Assembly: GCA_003161835.1 (NCBI GenBank)
Contig: PMNO01000729.1
Coordinates: forward strand, 1 to 7,545
Source of the DNA: Myxococcales bacterium
Lineage (GTDB): Bacteria > Myxococcota_A > Polyangia > Fen-1088
Reading direction: 5' to 3'
DNA: 7,545 nucleotides
Numbering within the stretch: the first letter of the stretch is position 1; the number at the start of each line of letters is the position of its first letter. The position numbers and the translations under genes are program-made. Below are positions 1 to 5,907 of the stretch, piece by piece. The notes under the pieces are model-generated. The model was not told where the DNA came from, made no database searches, and saw only the letters and a program-made list of their open reading frames with translations.

Positions 1-1762
1 GGTCGCCCGTGGTGGGGCCGAACAAGGCGGCGCTGAGCCCGCCCAAATTGTTGACCAAGGCGGTCGGGTTCATGGTCTGGTTGGCGTTGAACCCGCCCAT
101 CAGCAACGACGGCTGTCCGGCCACGGACTCACTCGAGCCGCCGTGATAGGAAACGCCGGTGGTGCGGGTCTTGTCGAGCAAGACCTCCATGATGGTGGCG
201 TCGATGAAGATCTGCTTGCGGGGCGAATCGAGCTGTTCGATGACCCTGCGGAGCGACTGGTAGTCCTTGAAGGTGGACATGATGAGCAGCGAATTGGTGG
301 GCGCATCGAAGGAGATGCGGATGTCGCTCTCGAACAGCAGGGCTGCGGGATTGGCCTGGCCAGGGGCAGCCGCTGGCGCCGACGCCGCGGCCCGTCCCGC
401 ACCGCCGCGCCGGTTGGTGGCGAGCGAGCCGGAGATCTGCACCCCGGTGATGGCGCTCAAGGTGGCGGCCAGTTCGTCGCAGTTGGCGTTCGCGCAGTAG
501 TAGACGTGGAAGCGTCCCTCGCTGCCGCGGCCGGCTTCTTCCAGGGGCACGTCCAGCCTGTGCACCAGCGCCACCAACCAATCGTGCCCAGGCTTGCTGG
601 ACACCACGATCAGGCTGTTGGTCCGCTCGTCCGGAATCAGCTTGGTAATGCCCATTTCGCCCAGCAGGTCGCCCACTGGCGCAACCGGCGGCTTGTTGGG
701 TTGGGTTGGCGGCGCGCCGCCCGCGCGGCGCTGGCCGGTGCCAAGAAAACTGACTGGCATGATCTCGGAGATGCGAGAGGCCATGTCCTGCACCGACATG
801 TTCTTCACGCGAATGACCCAGATGTGGTCGCGATTGTTGGAAGGGGTGTCGAACTGCTTGACGATCTCGACCATGCGGTCGATGCTTTCAGACTGGTCGG
901 TGATGATGATCGACCCGTGGTAGGCGATGATGTCGCCATTTTCGGTCTTGAGACGGTTGAGCACGTTGTTGGTCAGATCGAGCGAGTCGAGATACTTCAA
1001 GCGGACCATCTTGGTGACATAGCGACGATCCGAGGGTGTATGTTGGTTGGGTCCCACCAAAGGCAGCGGTGTGAAGCGCGCCTTGGAGTTTTCGACCACG
1101 CGCAGAAACTTGCCCGTCGGCTCGACCGTCAATCCCAGCGAATCCAAGGACGCGAAGAACAGGCGGTACGCCTCTTCCGGCGTGATGAGCTGCGGCGCCA
1201 CCACCGTCACCTTCTTGCTGTTGCTCGGGATGCTGCCGGGCAATATGAACTGCTTGCAGGTGATCGACGAGATCCACGAGATCAGATCGCCGAGCTCGGT
1301 GTCCGGCTTCATGTTCAGCTTCACGATGCGTTTGTTGGCGGGAAACTTGTGACACGAATTGAACTCCCGTTCTGCCGCGGGGTCGGCGGTGCCACCCGCC
1401 GCCGTAGCGCCACCCGCCGTCGCCGCCGAACCGGCCGTCGTCGGCGACGTCACCGCGGTGGCCCCCGGGGGGACGGCGGAGTTGCGGAAGGCGGGTCGGC
1501 GCTCACGCGGCGACGCGGAGGGGTTGGTCTTGGTGTCCGACCTGGTCGCGCCGGGAACCGGGGAACCCGGCAAACGCGTCGGCGCGCCGGGTATCCGCGG
1601 TCCCGAAGCGGGAACCTGAGCCAACACGGTTGCGCCCCGGACGGACGAGGAGGCGTTCGACAGCGACGATGCGACCGCCGCCAAGATCAAGATCGCTCGT
1701 GTCGCGCCCCGAGCCCGGTGCGACCGGAACGCTGACGACATCATTCCATTTTTGAAAGTCAT
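1..1762 (-). CDS. gspD: Type II secretion system secretin GspD, 3' end missing
   Basis: Outer-membrane channel subunit of the type II secretion system (T2SS), which passes folded proteins from periplasm to outside. The first 587 codons are present; the frame runs off the left edge, so the secretin barrel is absent. Seen: a signal peptide (about residues 20-49; hydrophobic core near 23-33, A-Q cleavage possible at 48-49), a low-complexity Ala/Gly/Pro/Thr linker (50-132), N0 (about 133-235), then N1 (about 247-307), N2 (about 311-406, with a Pro-rich insert near 339-371) and N3 (about 417-513, with an Ala/Gly loop near 447-472). The secretin domain opens with KQIFIDATIMEV at 516-527. Cysteines occur in N0 (C137, C169) and N3 (C423, C428). 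The ATG at 1762-1760 overlaps the gspC stop (ATGA); ATGs at codons 7 and 8 are alternatives. PilQ or a type III secretin is unlikely because gspC precedes it. Confidence 0.95.
   Translation of the reverse strand, partial: MTFKNGMMSSAFRSHRARGATRAILILAAVASSLSNASSSVRGATVLAQVPASGPRIPGAPTRLPGSPVPGATRSDTKTNPSASPRERRPAFRNSAVPPGATAVTSPTTAGSAATAGGATAAGGTADPAAEREFNSCHKFPANKRIVKLNMKPDTELGDLISWISSITCKQFILPGSIPSNSKKVTVVAPQLITPEEAYRLFFASLDSLGLTVEPTGKFLRVVENSKARFTPLPLVGPNQHTPSDRRYVTKMVRLKYLDSLDLTNNVLNRLKTENGDIIAYHGSIIITDQSESIDRMVEIVKQFDTPSNNRDHIWVIRVKNMSVQDMASRISEIMPVSFLGTGQRRAGGAPPTQPNKPPVAPVGDLLGEMGITKLIPDERTNSLIVVSSKPGHDWLVALVHRLDVPLEEAGRGSEGRFHVYYCANANCDELAATLSAITGVQISGSLATNRRGGAGRAAASAPAAAPGQANPAALLFESDIRISFDAPTNSLLIMSTFKDYQSLRRVIEQLDSPRKQIFIDATIMEVLLDKTRTTGVSYHGGSSESVAGQPSLLMGGFNANQTMNPTALVNNLGGLSAALFGPTTGD
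1399..1612 (-). other. Low-complexity linker coding region of gspD with an internal short direct repeat
   Basis: This stretch encodes roughly residues 51-121 of GspD, between the signal peptide and the N0 domain. It is rich in Ala, Gly, Pro, Ser and Thr and has no recognisable fold. At its C-terminal side the decamer GCCACCCGCC (plus strand) occurs at 1391-1400 and again at 1409-1418, 18 bases apart and therefore in phase with the codons. Most secretins go from signal peptide to N0 with a much shorter spacer, so this is probably a flexible, fast-evolving extension. Confidence 0.6.
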
Positions 1763-2685
1763 CGGATGTTGTAGTCCTTGGTAATTTTCTGACCGTTGCG
1801 TTCGAGGGCGACCGCGAGATGATTCGCGGACTTGAGTTTCGTGTAGATCTCCAACGCCTTGTCTGGGCTGGTCATCTCCAGGCCGTTGATGGCGTAAATC
1901 ACGTCTCCGTTCTGAAGGCCGATCTTTCCGAAGGGGCCATCCGGCCGCACACTGAACAATCGAAATCCCGCGGCCTTTCCGTCGCGTACTTCTGGAACGA
2001 TGCGCGCCGCACGAGACAGGACCGCCATGTTGCCGAGCAACGAATCGACGGTTCCCCTCTGCACTTCGTACGAATGCTCGCTCAGCTTCTTGATCCCCTT
2101 TTCCATCTCGGCCACGAAGGGATCGGTGCTGGGGGCCACGGGAGGCGCCGGCCCGGCCGCGGGTTCAGTGGTGGGCTTTTCGATCAGGTCCAGGTACTCG
2201 GGCTTGCCCGCGTTGTTCAGATAGATGCGCGTTTCCTGAATGTCCTGCACCATCGCGTCGCGGATCTTCATTCCGATGGCGTAGGGCCCGGCCGAGTTCT
2301 GCTCGGTGTCGCGAATCACGGCCATCGACCAACGGGGATCGTTGGGCGGCGGCGAGAACATGATCGCCATCAGCTTCAGCGGAAGCGCGGTCTTCGTGGG
2401 CGCGGGATCCGGTGCGGGGCCGGCGGCCTTTTCGGGCTCCGGCAGGATGGGCGGGCAGGTCGAACAGAAGACGTTCCGTTTCAAGATGTCCTCGACCTGC
2501 TTGCCGTAGTAGGTCGCGGGCACGGCCGTATCCGCCGCCGCGCGGCGGGTGCTCGTGAAGGCGGGTGTCTTCCGGCTGAGCTCCGAGTCGACGAAGACGC
2601 CCGTCGCGCGGGCCGCGAACACGGCCGACAGGGCAATCGCCAGCAGATCGATAGCCCAGAGGTATTTGCGTATCAGGGTCTCCAT
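1759..2685 (-). CDS. gspC: Type II secretion system protein GspC (PDZ type)
   Basis: Inner-membrane T2SS component that links the assembly platform to the secretin: in this family the periplasmic homology region (HR) binds the N0 domain of GspD. The 308-residue protein shows a short cytoplasmic N terminus, one membrane helix (about 9-25), an HR-like segment (about 62-168, starting near VEDILKRNVF and including a β-rich stretch from LPLKLMAIMF to EYLDLI), a Pro/Ala linker (170-187), a helix (189-205) and a PDZ domain (about 215-308) with the typical GDVIYAING motif at 260-268. Length is normal for the family. Unusual is a C-x-x-C pair (C74, C77) at the start of the HR. The ATG at 2685 directly precedes the membrane helix and has no clear Shine-Dalgarno sequence; it sits inside a perfect inverted repeat. 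The stop overlaps the gspD start by 4 bases, so the two are translationally coupled. Confidence 0.93.
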   Translation of the reverse strand: METLIRKYLWAIDLLAIALSAVFAARATGVFVDSELSRKTPAFTSTRRAAADTAVPATYYGKQVEDILKRNVFCSTCPPILPEPEKAAGPAPDPAPTKTALPLKLMAIMFSPPPNDPRWSMAVIRDTEQNSAGPYAIGMKIRDAMVQDIQETRIYLNNAGKPEYLDLIEKPTTEPAAGPAPPVAPSTDPFVAEMEKGIKKLSEHSYEVQRGTVDSLLGNMAVLSRAARIVPEVRDGKAAGFRLFSVRPDGPFGKIGLQNGDVIYAINGLEMTSPDKALEIYTKLKSANHLAVALERNGQKITKDYNIR

Positions 2686-2701
2686 CGGATTTCCGATGGA
2701 G
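2680..2701. promoter_or_regulatory. Perfect 10-base inverted repeat covering the gspC start codon
   Basis: The arms are CTCCATCGGA (2680-2689) and TCCGATGGAG (2692-2701), separated by two bases. In the gspC mRNA this can fold as a 9-bp stem with a 4-base AAAU loop, with the AUG (2685-2683) inside the 3' arm. It could hide the start codon, or at DNA level act as a dyad operator. The symmetry is directly seen; the function is inferred. Confidence 0.6.
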
Positions 2702-2733
2702 GGACCAGAGCAACGCCGGGGCCAGCCCTGTGG

Positions 2734-2766
2734 AAAAAAATTACTAAGCTATTTTACATAGTTAGA
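2734..2766 (-). promoter_or_regulatory. AT-rich block upstream of gspC: candidate promoter -10 region, or weak terminator
   Basis: This is the most AT-rich patch in the window. Read on the minus strand it holds TAAAAT (2756-2751), a 5/6 match to a -10 box, about 65 bases before the gspC ATG; no convincing -35 lies 16-18 bases upstream of it. The same block can be read as a weak AU hairpin (CTAACTAT pairing imperfectly with ATAGCTTAG) followed by seven T (2740-2734), which would suit a terminator for the small upstream gene. I cannot decide between the two from sequence alone. Confidence 0.35.
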
Positions 2767-2789
2767 CATCAGCACCCGCCCGCGGACCC

Positions 2790-2802
2790 TGCCAAATTGG
2801 CA
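2790..2802. promoter_or_regulatory. Short palindrome TGCCAA-A-TTGGCA, operator-like
   Basis: A perfect 6-base dyad around a single central base lies in the intergenic region between the small gene and gspC, about 35 bases upstream of the TAAAAT box on the minus strand. Its symmetry and position fit a binding site for a dimeric regulator, but no regulator is encoded in the window and a chance palindrome of this size is possible. Confidence 0.3.
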
Positions 2803-2807
2803 CGCCT

Positions 2808-2832
2808 GACGGGCCTGCATTGCCTGCCCGTC
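2808..2832 (-). terminator. Hairpin just after the 63-residue gene, possible terminator or attenuator
   Basis: GACGGGC (2808-2814) and GCCCGTC (2826-2832) are exact inverted repeats of 7 bases with an 11-base loop. The stem starts 9 bases after the stop codon of the small gene. No U tract follows on the minus strand, so a classical intrinsic terminator is not shown; it may instead be a 3'-end stabilising structure or a pause site. Confidence 0.35.
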
Positions 2833-2841
2833 GGGGTGGAG

Positions 2842-3033
2842 CTAAGCGCGATCGAACGTCGAGGCCCAGCGATCTATCTCCGGACCGATGGCGAAACCCA
2901 CAAAGGCCTCGTCGGCGGCAAGCTCGCGGAATCGCTCTAGCAGGGGCGACGCTTCGGCGCGCGACCCACTGGCGAGCAACCGTCGTAGTTCGTAGCGCAA
3001 GTGGACCAACTCCCGCTCCCGAGCAAACTCCAT
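2842..3033 (-). CDS. Small predicted helical protein of unknown function, upstream of gspC
   Basis: A 63-residue protein that I do not recognise as a named family. It is rich in Arg, Glu, Leu and Ala. It appears to form amphipathic helices: about 3-20 (ERELVHLRYELRRLL), 25-39 (RAEASPLLERFRELA) and a third near 50-60. The helix pair has a TPR-like look (LLASG, then E-A, then L-x-x-L). No signal peptide or membrane helix is seen, so it is probably cytoplasmic. Support for a real gene: an AGGAG ribosome binding site 9 bases before the ATG, a promoter-like pair upstream (3092-3097 and 3070-3075), codon use like the neighbours, and a gap that would otherwise be unexplained. It lies 156 bases upstream of gspC in the same direction. 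It could be a T2SS-linked accessory protein, but its position is the only hint. Confidence 0.6.
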   Translation of the reverse strand: MEFARERELVHLRYELRRLLASGSRAEASPLLERFRELAADEAFVGFAIGPEIDRWASTFDRA

Positions 3034-3069
3034 GCACCCTCGCTCCTTTCGTGAACCGAACTGCTATCC

Positions 3070-3097
3070 ACAGTACGGCTCCCGCGCATCCCGTCAA
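3070..3097 (-). promoter_or_regulatory. Candidate sigma-70-type promoter for the 63-residue gene
   Basis: On the minus strand TTGACG (3097-3092, 5/6 match to the -35 consensus) is followed after 16 bases by TACTGT (3075-3070, matching the three best conserved -10 positions). This would start transcription near 3063, giving a leader of about 30 bases with the AGGAG site before the ATG at 3033. The spacing and boxes are seen; activity is inferred. Confidence 0.45.
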
Positions 3098-3123
3098 AAA
3101 AATCGTCGCCTCGGAAACCCGAA
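3096..3123 (-). terminator. Weak terminator-like hairpin with T run downstream of the zinc-ribbon gene
   Basis: On the minus strand a short stem TTCGG / CCGAG (loop GTTT, 3123-3110) is followed, after 7 bases, by seven T (3102-3096). The stem is short and the distance to the T run is long for an intrinsic terminator, and the T run overlaps the -35 box of the candidate promoter. It is listed because this gap separates two transcription units and no better terminator is visible. Confidence 0.25.
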
Positions 3124-3159
3124 TGCACGTGCTGCTGCTCCGCCACCTGCTGACCGGCC

Positions 3160-3195
3160 GATCTTGCTGATCTTGCTGATCTTGCCGATTTTGGT
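3160..3195. repeat. 9-base tandem repeat (GATCTTGCT)n, about four units, after the stop of the zinc-ribbon gene
   Basis: On the plus strand the units are GATCTTGCT (3160-3168), GATCTTGCT (3169-3177), GATCTTGCC (3178-3186) and a degenerate GATTTTGGT (3187-3195). A fifth isolated unit, GATCTTGCC (3212-3220), lies inside the end of the coding sequence, where it encodes the final Gln-Asp-Gln before the TAA. The downstream units are in a different frame from that gene. The repeat is directly visible; a role in slippage is inferred. Confidence 0.75.
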
Positions 3196-3206
3196 ACGTG
3201 GTCGTC

Positions 3207-4940
3207 TTACTGATCTTGCCCGTTCGTGGGAGTCTGGGTGGACGCGCGATCAGTCCCGGGCGCGCTGGCCCCGCCCACCGACTCGAGATCTTTGATCTGG
3301 CGCCGGGCGGCCGATGCGTCCGTGCCGGAAGGCGCGATCTCCAGGTACTGGCGGTAGGCCCCCAACGCCTGGGCCGTGTCGCCGCGGGCGCGATACGATT
3401 CCGCGATACCGAATCGGGCCGGAGCAAACGAGGGTTCGATGGCCAACGCCCGTCGAAAAGTCTCGATGGCCTTGAAGTGTCGCTGCCGATCCAGGAGCAC
3501 GTAGGCGGAGCCCGTCAGCGCGGCGACGCCGTCGGAACGCAGTGCCAGCGCCTGCGCGTACGCCTTGTCGGCCTTTGCGGATTTGCCGTGCTCCAGCAGA
3601 CGATCACCCTCGGCCACCAGGCGCTCGTAGGATGCCCCGCCGCCCCGGCCCGCGACCGCGGTGCCGTCGGCCGTCCGAACGCTCCCGGGTGATCGGCCGC
3701 GCGGCGACGCGCCGGAACCCGGGCCCGCGCTGGTCGGCGCAGCGGCACCCCCAGCCCCCACCCGGGCACCCACCACCGCTCCGGTTGTGCCTCCAACAGC
3801 GGTGGGCGACCGCGCGGCATTGTCCGCGCCGGGCCCGCTCGCCGCCGATCGCGAGTCCGCGGGAGTCCTTGCGACGATCAGCGCCGCGCCGCTGCGTTGG
3901 TTCGTGTCGGTGACCGGCGGGGGAGAATCCGAGGTGGCCGCCGCGGATGGCGCGCTCGCGTGCCCATTTTGCATCCACCACCAGTAGCCACCGCCCGCCC
4001 CCGCCAGCAAGAGGGCCAGCGCCGCCAACACGGCGTTCCGGCCCCTGTGCGGCCGCAAGAAATCCGATTCCAGCGCGTGCGTCTCGGTGGTGATGTTCGG
4101 ACCGACGACCAACGCGTCGCGCGCGGGGCGAGCGGCGGACGGCACTCGCACGCCCTCGTTGTCCGCCGCTGCGGGCTTTGATGCAGGCCCGGACGATGCG
4201 TGAACACCGGATCCGTTCGACGCGCGCACCTCGGGCGCTCGTCGAATGGACGGGCTGGAACCTCGGACTCCGGGCAGCGGAATGCGCGGAACGTCGGGCG
4301 CGCCCACCGGTTGCGGCGGAGCCAGAGGCAAGGGCAGGGGCAGAGCCTCCGACCCGGGGAGCATGCGATTGGGCACCGTGGGACCGTCCTCTGAGATCGG
4401 TCGGCGCGCCTCGGCGGGTACGGGAGGTGGGCTGCCTCCCAGGAACCGAACTGGACCCGAGGGAGTCCGTGGGGCCGGGACAGAAGCCCAGCCGGCGGCG
4501 GAGGGAAACGTCGGTGGGGTGGGCATTCCGCCAGAAATTCCCGCGCTGGCCCTGGCGCGATCCGCCTCATCCACGACGTTGAAGAACGGGGTCAGTTCAG
4601 CGACATCGCCCAACGAGAGCCATGGCCCCCCCGATCGCGAGATCCGTTCAGTGCGGCCGACCTTCCGTTCAACGATCCACTTCTGCAAGGTGGTGAGATC
4701 GCGAAACCGATGCACCTTGCCGTCATCCGTGCTGAAGGTCCATTCGGGAACCGCTGGGTCGCCCAGGTCCTTGGTGCCCGAGGGGGGTGTGAGACCCATC
4801 TGGTGCAAGGGAGACGACGGGCGGCGCGTGACTATGAACGTGTGGCCACACGTGGTGCATTGAACCGAAGCGCCTGCGTCAGTGACTATGGCGTCGTCGA
4901 GTTCATACTCTGTCTCACAGCGATCGCAGCGAACATCCAT
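3207..4940 (-). CDS. Zinc-ribbon / GYF-like / single-pass membrane / TPR protein
   Basis: A 577-residue modular protein. Domains in order: an MJ0042-type zinc ribbon (1-40) with ligands C5, C8, C28 and C31; a GYF-like (DUF4339-type) domain (about 64-122; W67, LTTLQKWIVERKVG at 82-95, W107, FFNVV at 119-123); a long Pro/Ser/Ala linker (125-280); a basic stretch RPHRGR and one membrane helix (about 303-323, ending GYWWWM); a Gly/Ala/Ser linker (326-436); three TPR units (about 437-470, 474-505, 507-540); and a polar tail ending NGQDQ. The basic residues before the helix put the zinc ribbon in the cytoplasm and the TPRs in the periplasm. The zinc-ribbon plus GYF layout is that of the cytoplasmic half of Myxococcus GltJ/AgmX, where these modules recruit polarity and motility partners; the TPR half differs from GltJ, so it is not called GltJ. 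The ATG at 4940 is right at the ribbon; no clear ribosome binding site is seen. Exact role unknown. Confidence 0.88.
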   Translation of the reverse strand: MDVRCDRCETEYELDDAIVTDAGASVQCTTCGHTFIVTRRPSSPLHQMGLTPPSGTKDLGDPAVPEWTFSTDDGKVHRFRDLTTLQKWIVERKVGRTERISRSGGPWLSLGDVAELTPFFNVVDEADRARASAGISGGMPTPPTFPSAAGWASVPAPRTPSGPVRFLGGSPPPVPAEARRPISEDGPTVPNRMLPGSEALPLPLPLAPPQPVGAPDVPRIPLPGVRGSSPSIRRAPEVRASNGSGVHASSGPASKPAAADNEGVRVPSAARPARDALVVGPNITTETHALESDFLRPHRGRNAVLAALALLLAGAGGGYWWWMQNGHASAPSAAATSDSPPPVTDTNQRSGAALIVARTPADSRSAASGPGADNAARSPTAVGGTTGAVVGARVGAGGAAAPTSAGPGSGASPRGRSPGSVRTADGTAVAGRGGGASYERLVAEGDRLLEHGKSAKADKAYAQALALRSDGVAALTGSAYVLLDRQRHFKAIETFRRALAIEPSFAPARFGIAESYRARGDTAQALGAYRQYLEIAPSGTDASAARRQIKDLESVGGASAPGTDRASTQTPTNGQDQ

Positions 4941-5028
4941 TGTCTGGGTGCGGTCAAACGCCCGGGCACCATACCACGGCCCGCGACGCCCCGGGCAGAC
5001 CCAACGACGCGGAGGCCGCGGAGGGCCC
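4941..5028 (-). other. 88-base GC-rich gap between the GNAT gene and the zinc-ribbon gene
   Basis: No gene is seen. The gap contains GC palindromes (for example GCCCGGGC) but no hairpin followed by a T run. A lone TATGGT (minus strand, near 4975) could be a -10 box, but it has no matching -35. Whether the zinc-ribbon gene has its own promoter or is read from the upstream operon cannot be told. Confidence 0.4.
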
Positions 5029-5907
5029 TCACAAGGATTCGGGGAACAAAGCGAAAAGCTGGGACGGAGGCAGCACGATCGATCCCGAGACCATCAGGTT
5101 GCCCAGGTGATCGACGCGGAAACCGCAGTCGAGCGCGTGGTTGAGAACCATCGGTGACGCGGCGGAGGCGCGCATGACCGCGGACCGACCCGGCAGAGCC
5201 TGAGTCGCGGCGTCCACGAGCAGGCACAGCGCCCGCTCCGACAGCGCCACCGCCGGACCGATGATCGCGCGCGCCGGCAGCGATCGGAAGAACAGGAATC
5301 CCTCCAGTTCGCGTCGGTGTTCGAGCAACAGCACGGATCCCGTCGAAATCAGAAATGCCAGATCGGGCGATCTATCCGCGCCCAGGAGCCCCCGGTCGAA
5401 CTCTTGCAGCCGGGGCAGATCTTCGGGGATGTAGGAGCGTACCTCCGGTATCTGGCCCGGCGCCGGCCGCAAATCGGTCGCCAGCAGGTACGGCGCGACA
5501 TCGCGTACCGTGAAACCCAGCCGCGCATACAGGCCGAATGAATCCGGATTGAAGCTGTCTTGAAAGAGACGAACGCTGGAGCACCCAGCCGTCAAGCGGA
5601 ACGCATGCTCCATGAGAGTGCGGCCGACACCTCGCGGCCCGCCCGGCAGCGCCGCCAACGGCCCGATGCTGGCGGCGGCGCCGCGCAGGTGCACGAATCC
5701 AACGCCCACCAGGAGCCCACCGACCTCGGCGACCAGGCACCCGTCGTGGTCCAGATCGAGATACGCTCGGCACAACCAGATAGCGCTTTCCAGGTTTGGA
5801 AACGGCGGAACGTGACCCCGCTGATGATAAATTTGGGCGAACCCCGACACCAGAACCTGGGCGGCGCGCTCCGCGTCCTCCTCGCGCATCTGTCGCACCG
5901 CTATCAC
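5029..5907 (-). CDS. Two-domain GNAT-family N-acetyltransferase
   Basis: Predicted cytoplasmic acyl-CoA-dependent acetyltransferase of 292 residues; the substrate is unknown. The N-terminal half (about 1-150) is a complete GNAT fold: a first strand and loop IAVRQMREEDAE, the strand GLLVGVGFVHL (64-74), the acetyl-CoA binding motif A (IGPLAALPGGPRGVGRTLM, 81-99, with the R/Q-x-x-G-x-G/A-type loop PRGVGR at 91-96) and motif B (NPDSFGLYARLGF, 120-132). The C-terminal half (about 155-292) resembles the second GNAT-like domain (Acetyltransf_18 type) seen in YitH-like proteins: FDRGLLGADR at 170-179, IIGPAVA at 215-221, and a GFRV...LMVSG ending. The start is GTG at 5907, within a GTGA overlap with the upstream stop and preceded by GAGG 5 bases away; a later ATG (codon 7) would cut the first strand. 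It is the last gene of the ABC operon. It may modify a product handled by the transporter, but that is only position-based. Confidence 0.9.
   Translation of the reverse strand: MIAVRQMREEDAERAAQVLVSGFAQIYHQRGHVPPFPNLESAIWLCRAYLDLDHDGCLVAEVGGLLVGVGFVHLRGAAASIGPLAALPGGPRGVGRTLMEHAFRLTAGCSSVRLFQDSFNPDSFGLYARLGFTVRDVAPYLLATDLRPAPGQIPEVRSYIPEDLPRLQEFDRGLLGADRSPDLAFLISTGSVLLLEHRRELEGFLFFRSLPARAIIGPAVALSERALCLLVDAATQALPGRSAVMRASAASPMVLNHALDCGFRVDHLGNLMVSGSIVLPPSQLFALFPESL

Noticed and set aside
143..1735. 530-codon open frame on the plus strand
   Set aside because: It lies fully antisense to gspD. The minus frame gives clear secretin N0-N3 domains, whereas the plus-frame product is Arg/Gly/His-rich with no recognisable domain; it is typical of stop-poor frames in GC-rich DNA.
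1819..2940. 373-codon open frame on the plus strand
   Set aside because: Antisense to gspC and running on through the intergenic dyads into the small gene. The product is compositionally odd and shows no domain; the minus strand gives a convincing PDZ-type GspC.
3070..3195. Tandem repeats examined as a possible CRISPR array
   Set aside because: The units are 9 bases long, directly adjacent and without spacers, so this is a short tandem repeat, not a CRISPR array.
2762..3427. 221-codon minus-strand frame reading through the 9-base repeat as a Gln-Asp-Gln stretch
   Set aside because: It overlaps the end of the zinc-ribbon gene and the 63-residue gene in other frames. It has no ribosome binding site and no domain. 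It is of interest only as the frame into which the repeat would extend the upstream protein.
4266..4360. Pro/Leu-rich repeat-like stretch in the linker of the zinc-ribbon protein
   Set aside because: This is ordinary disordered-linker composition; no exact DNA repeat of useful length was found.
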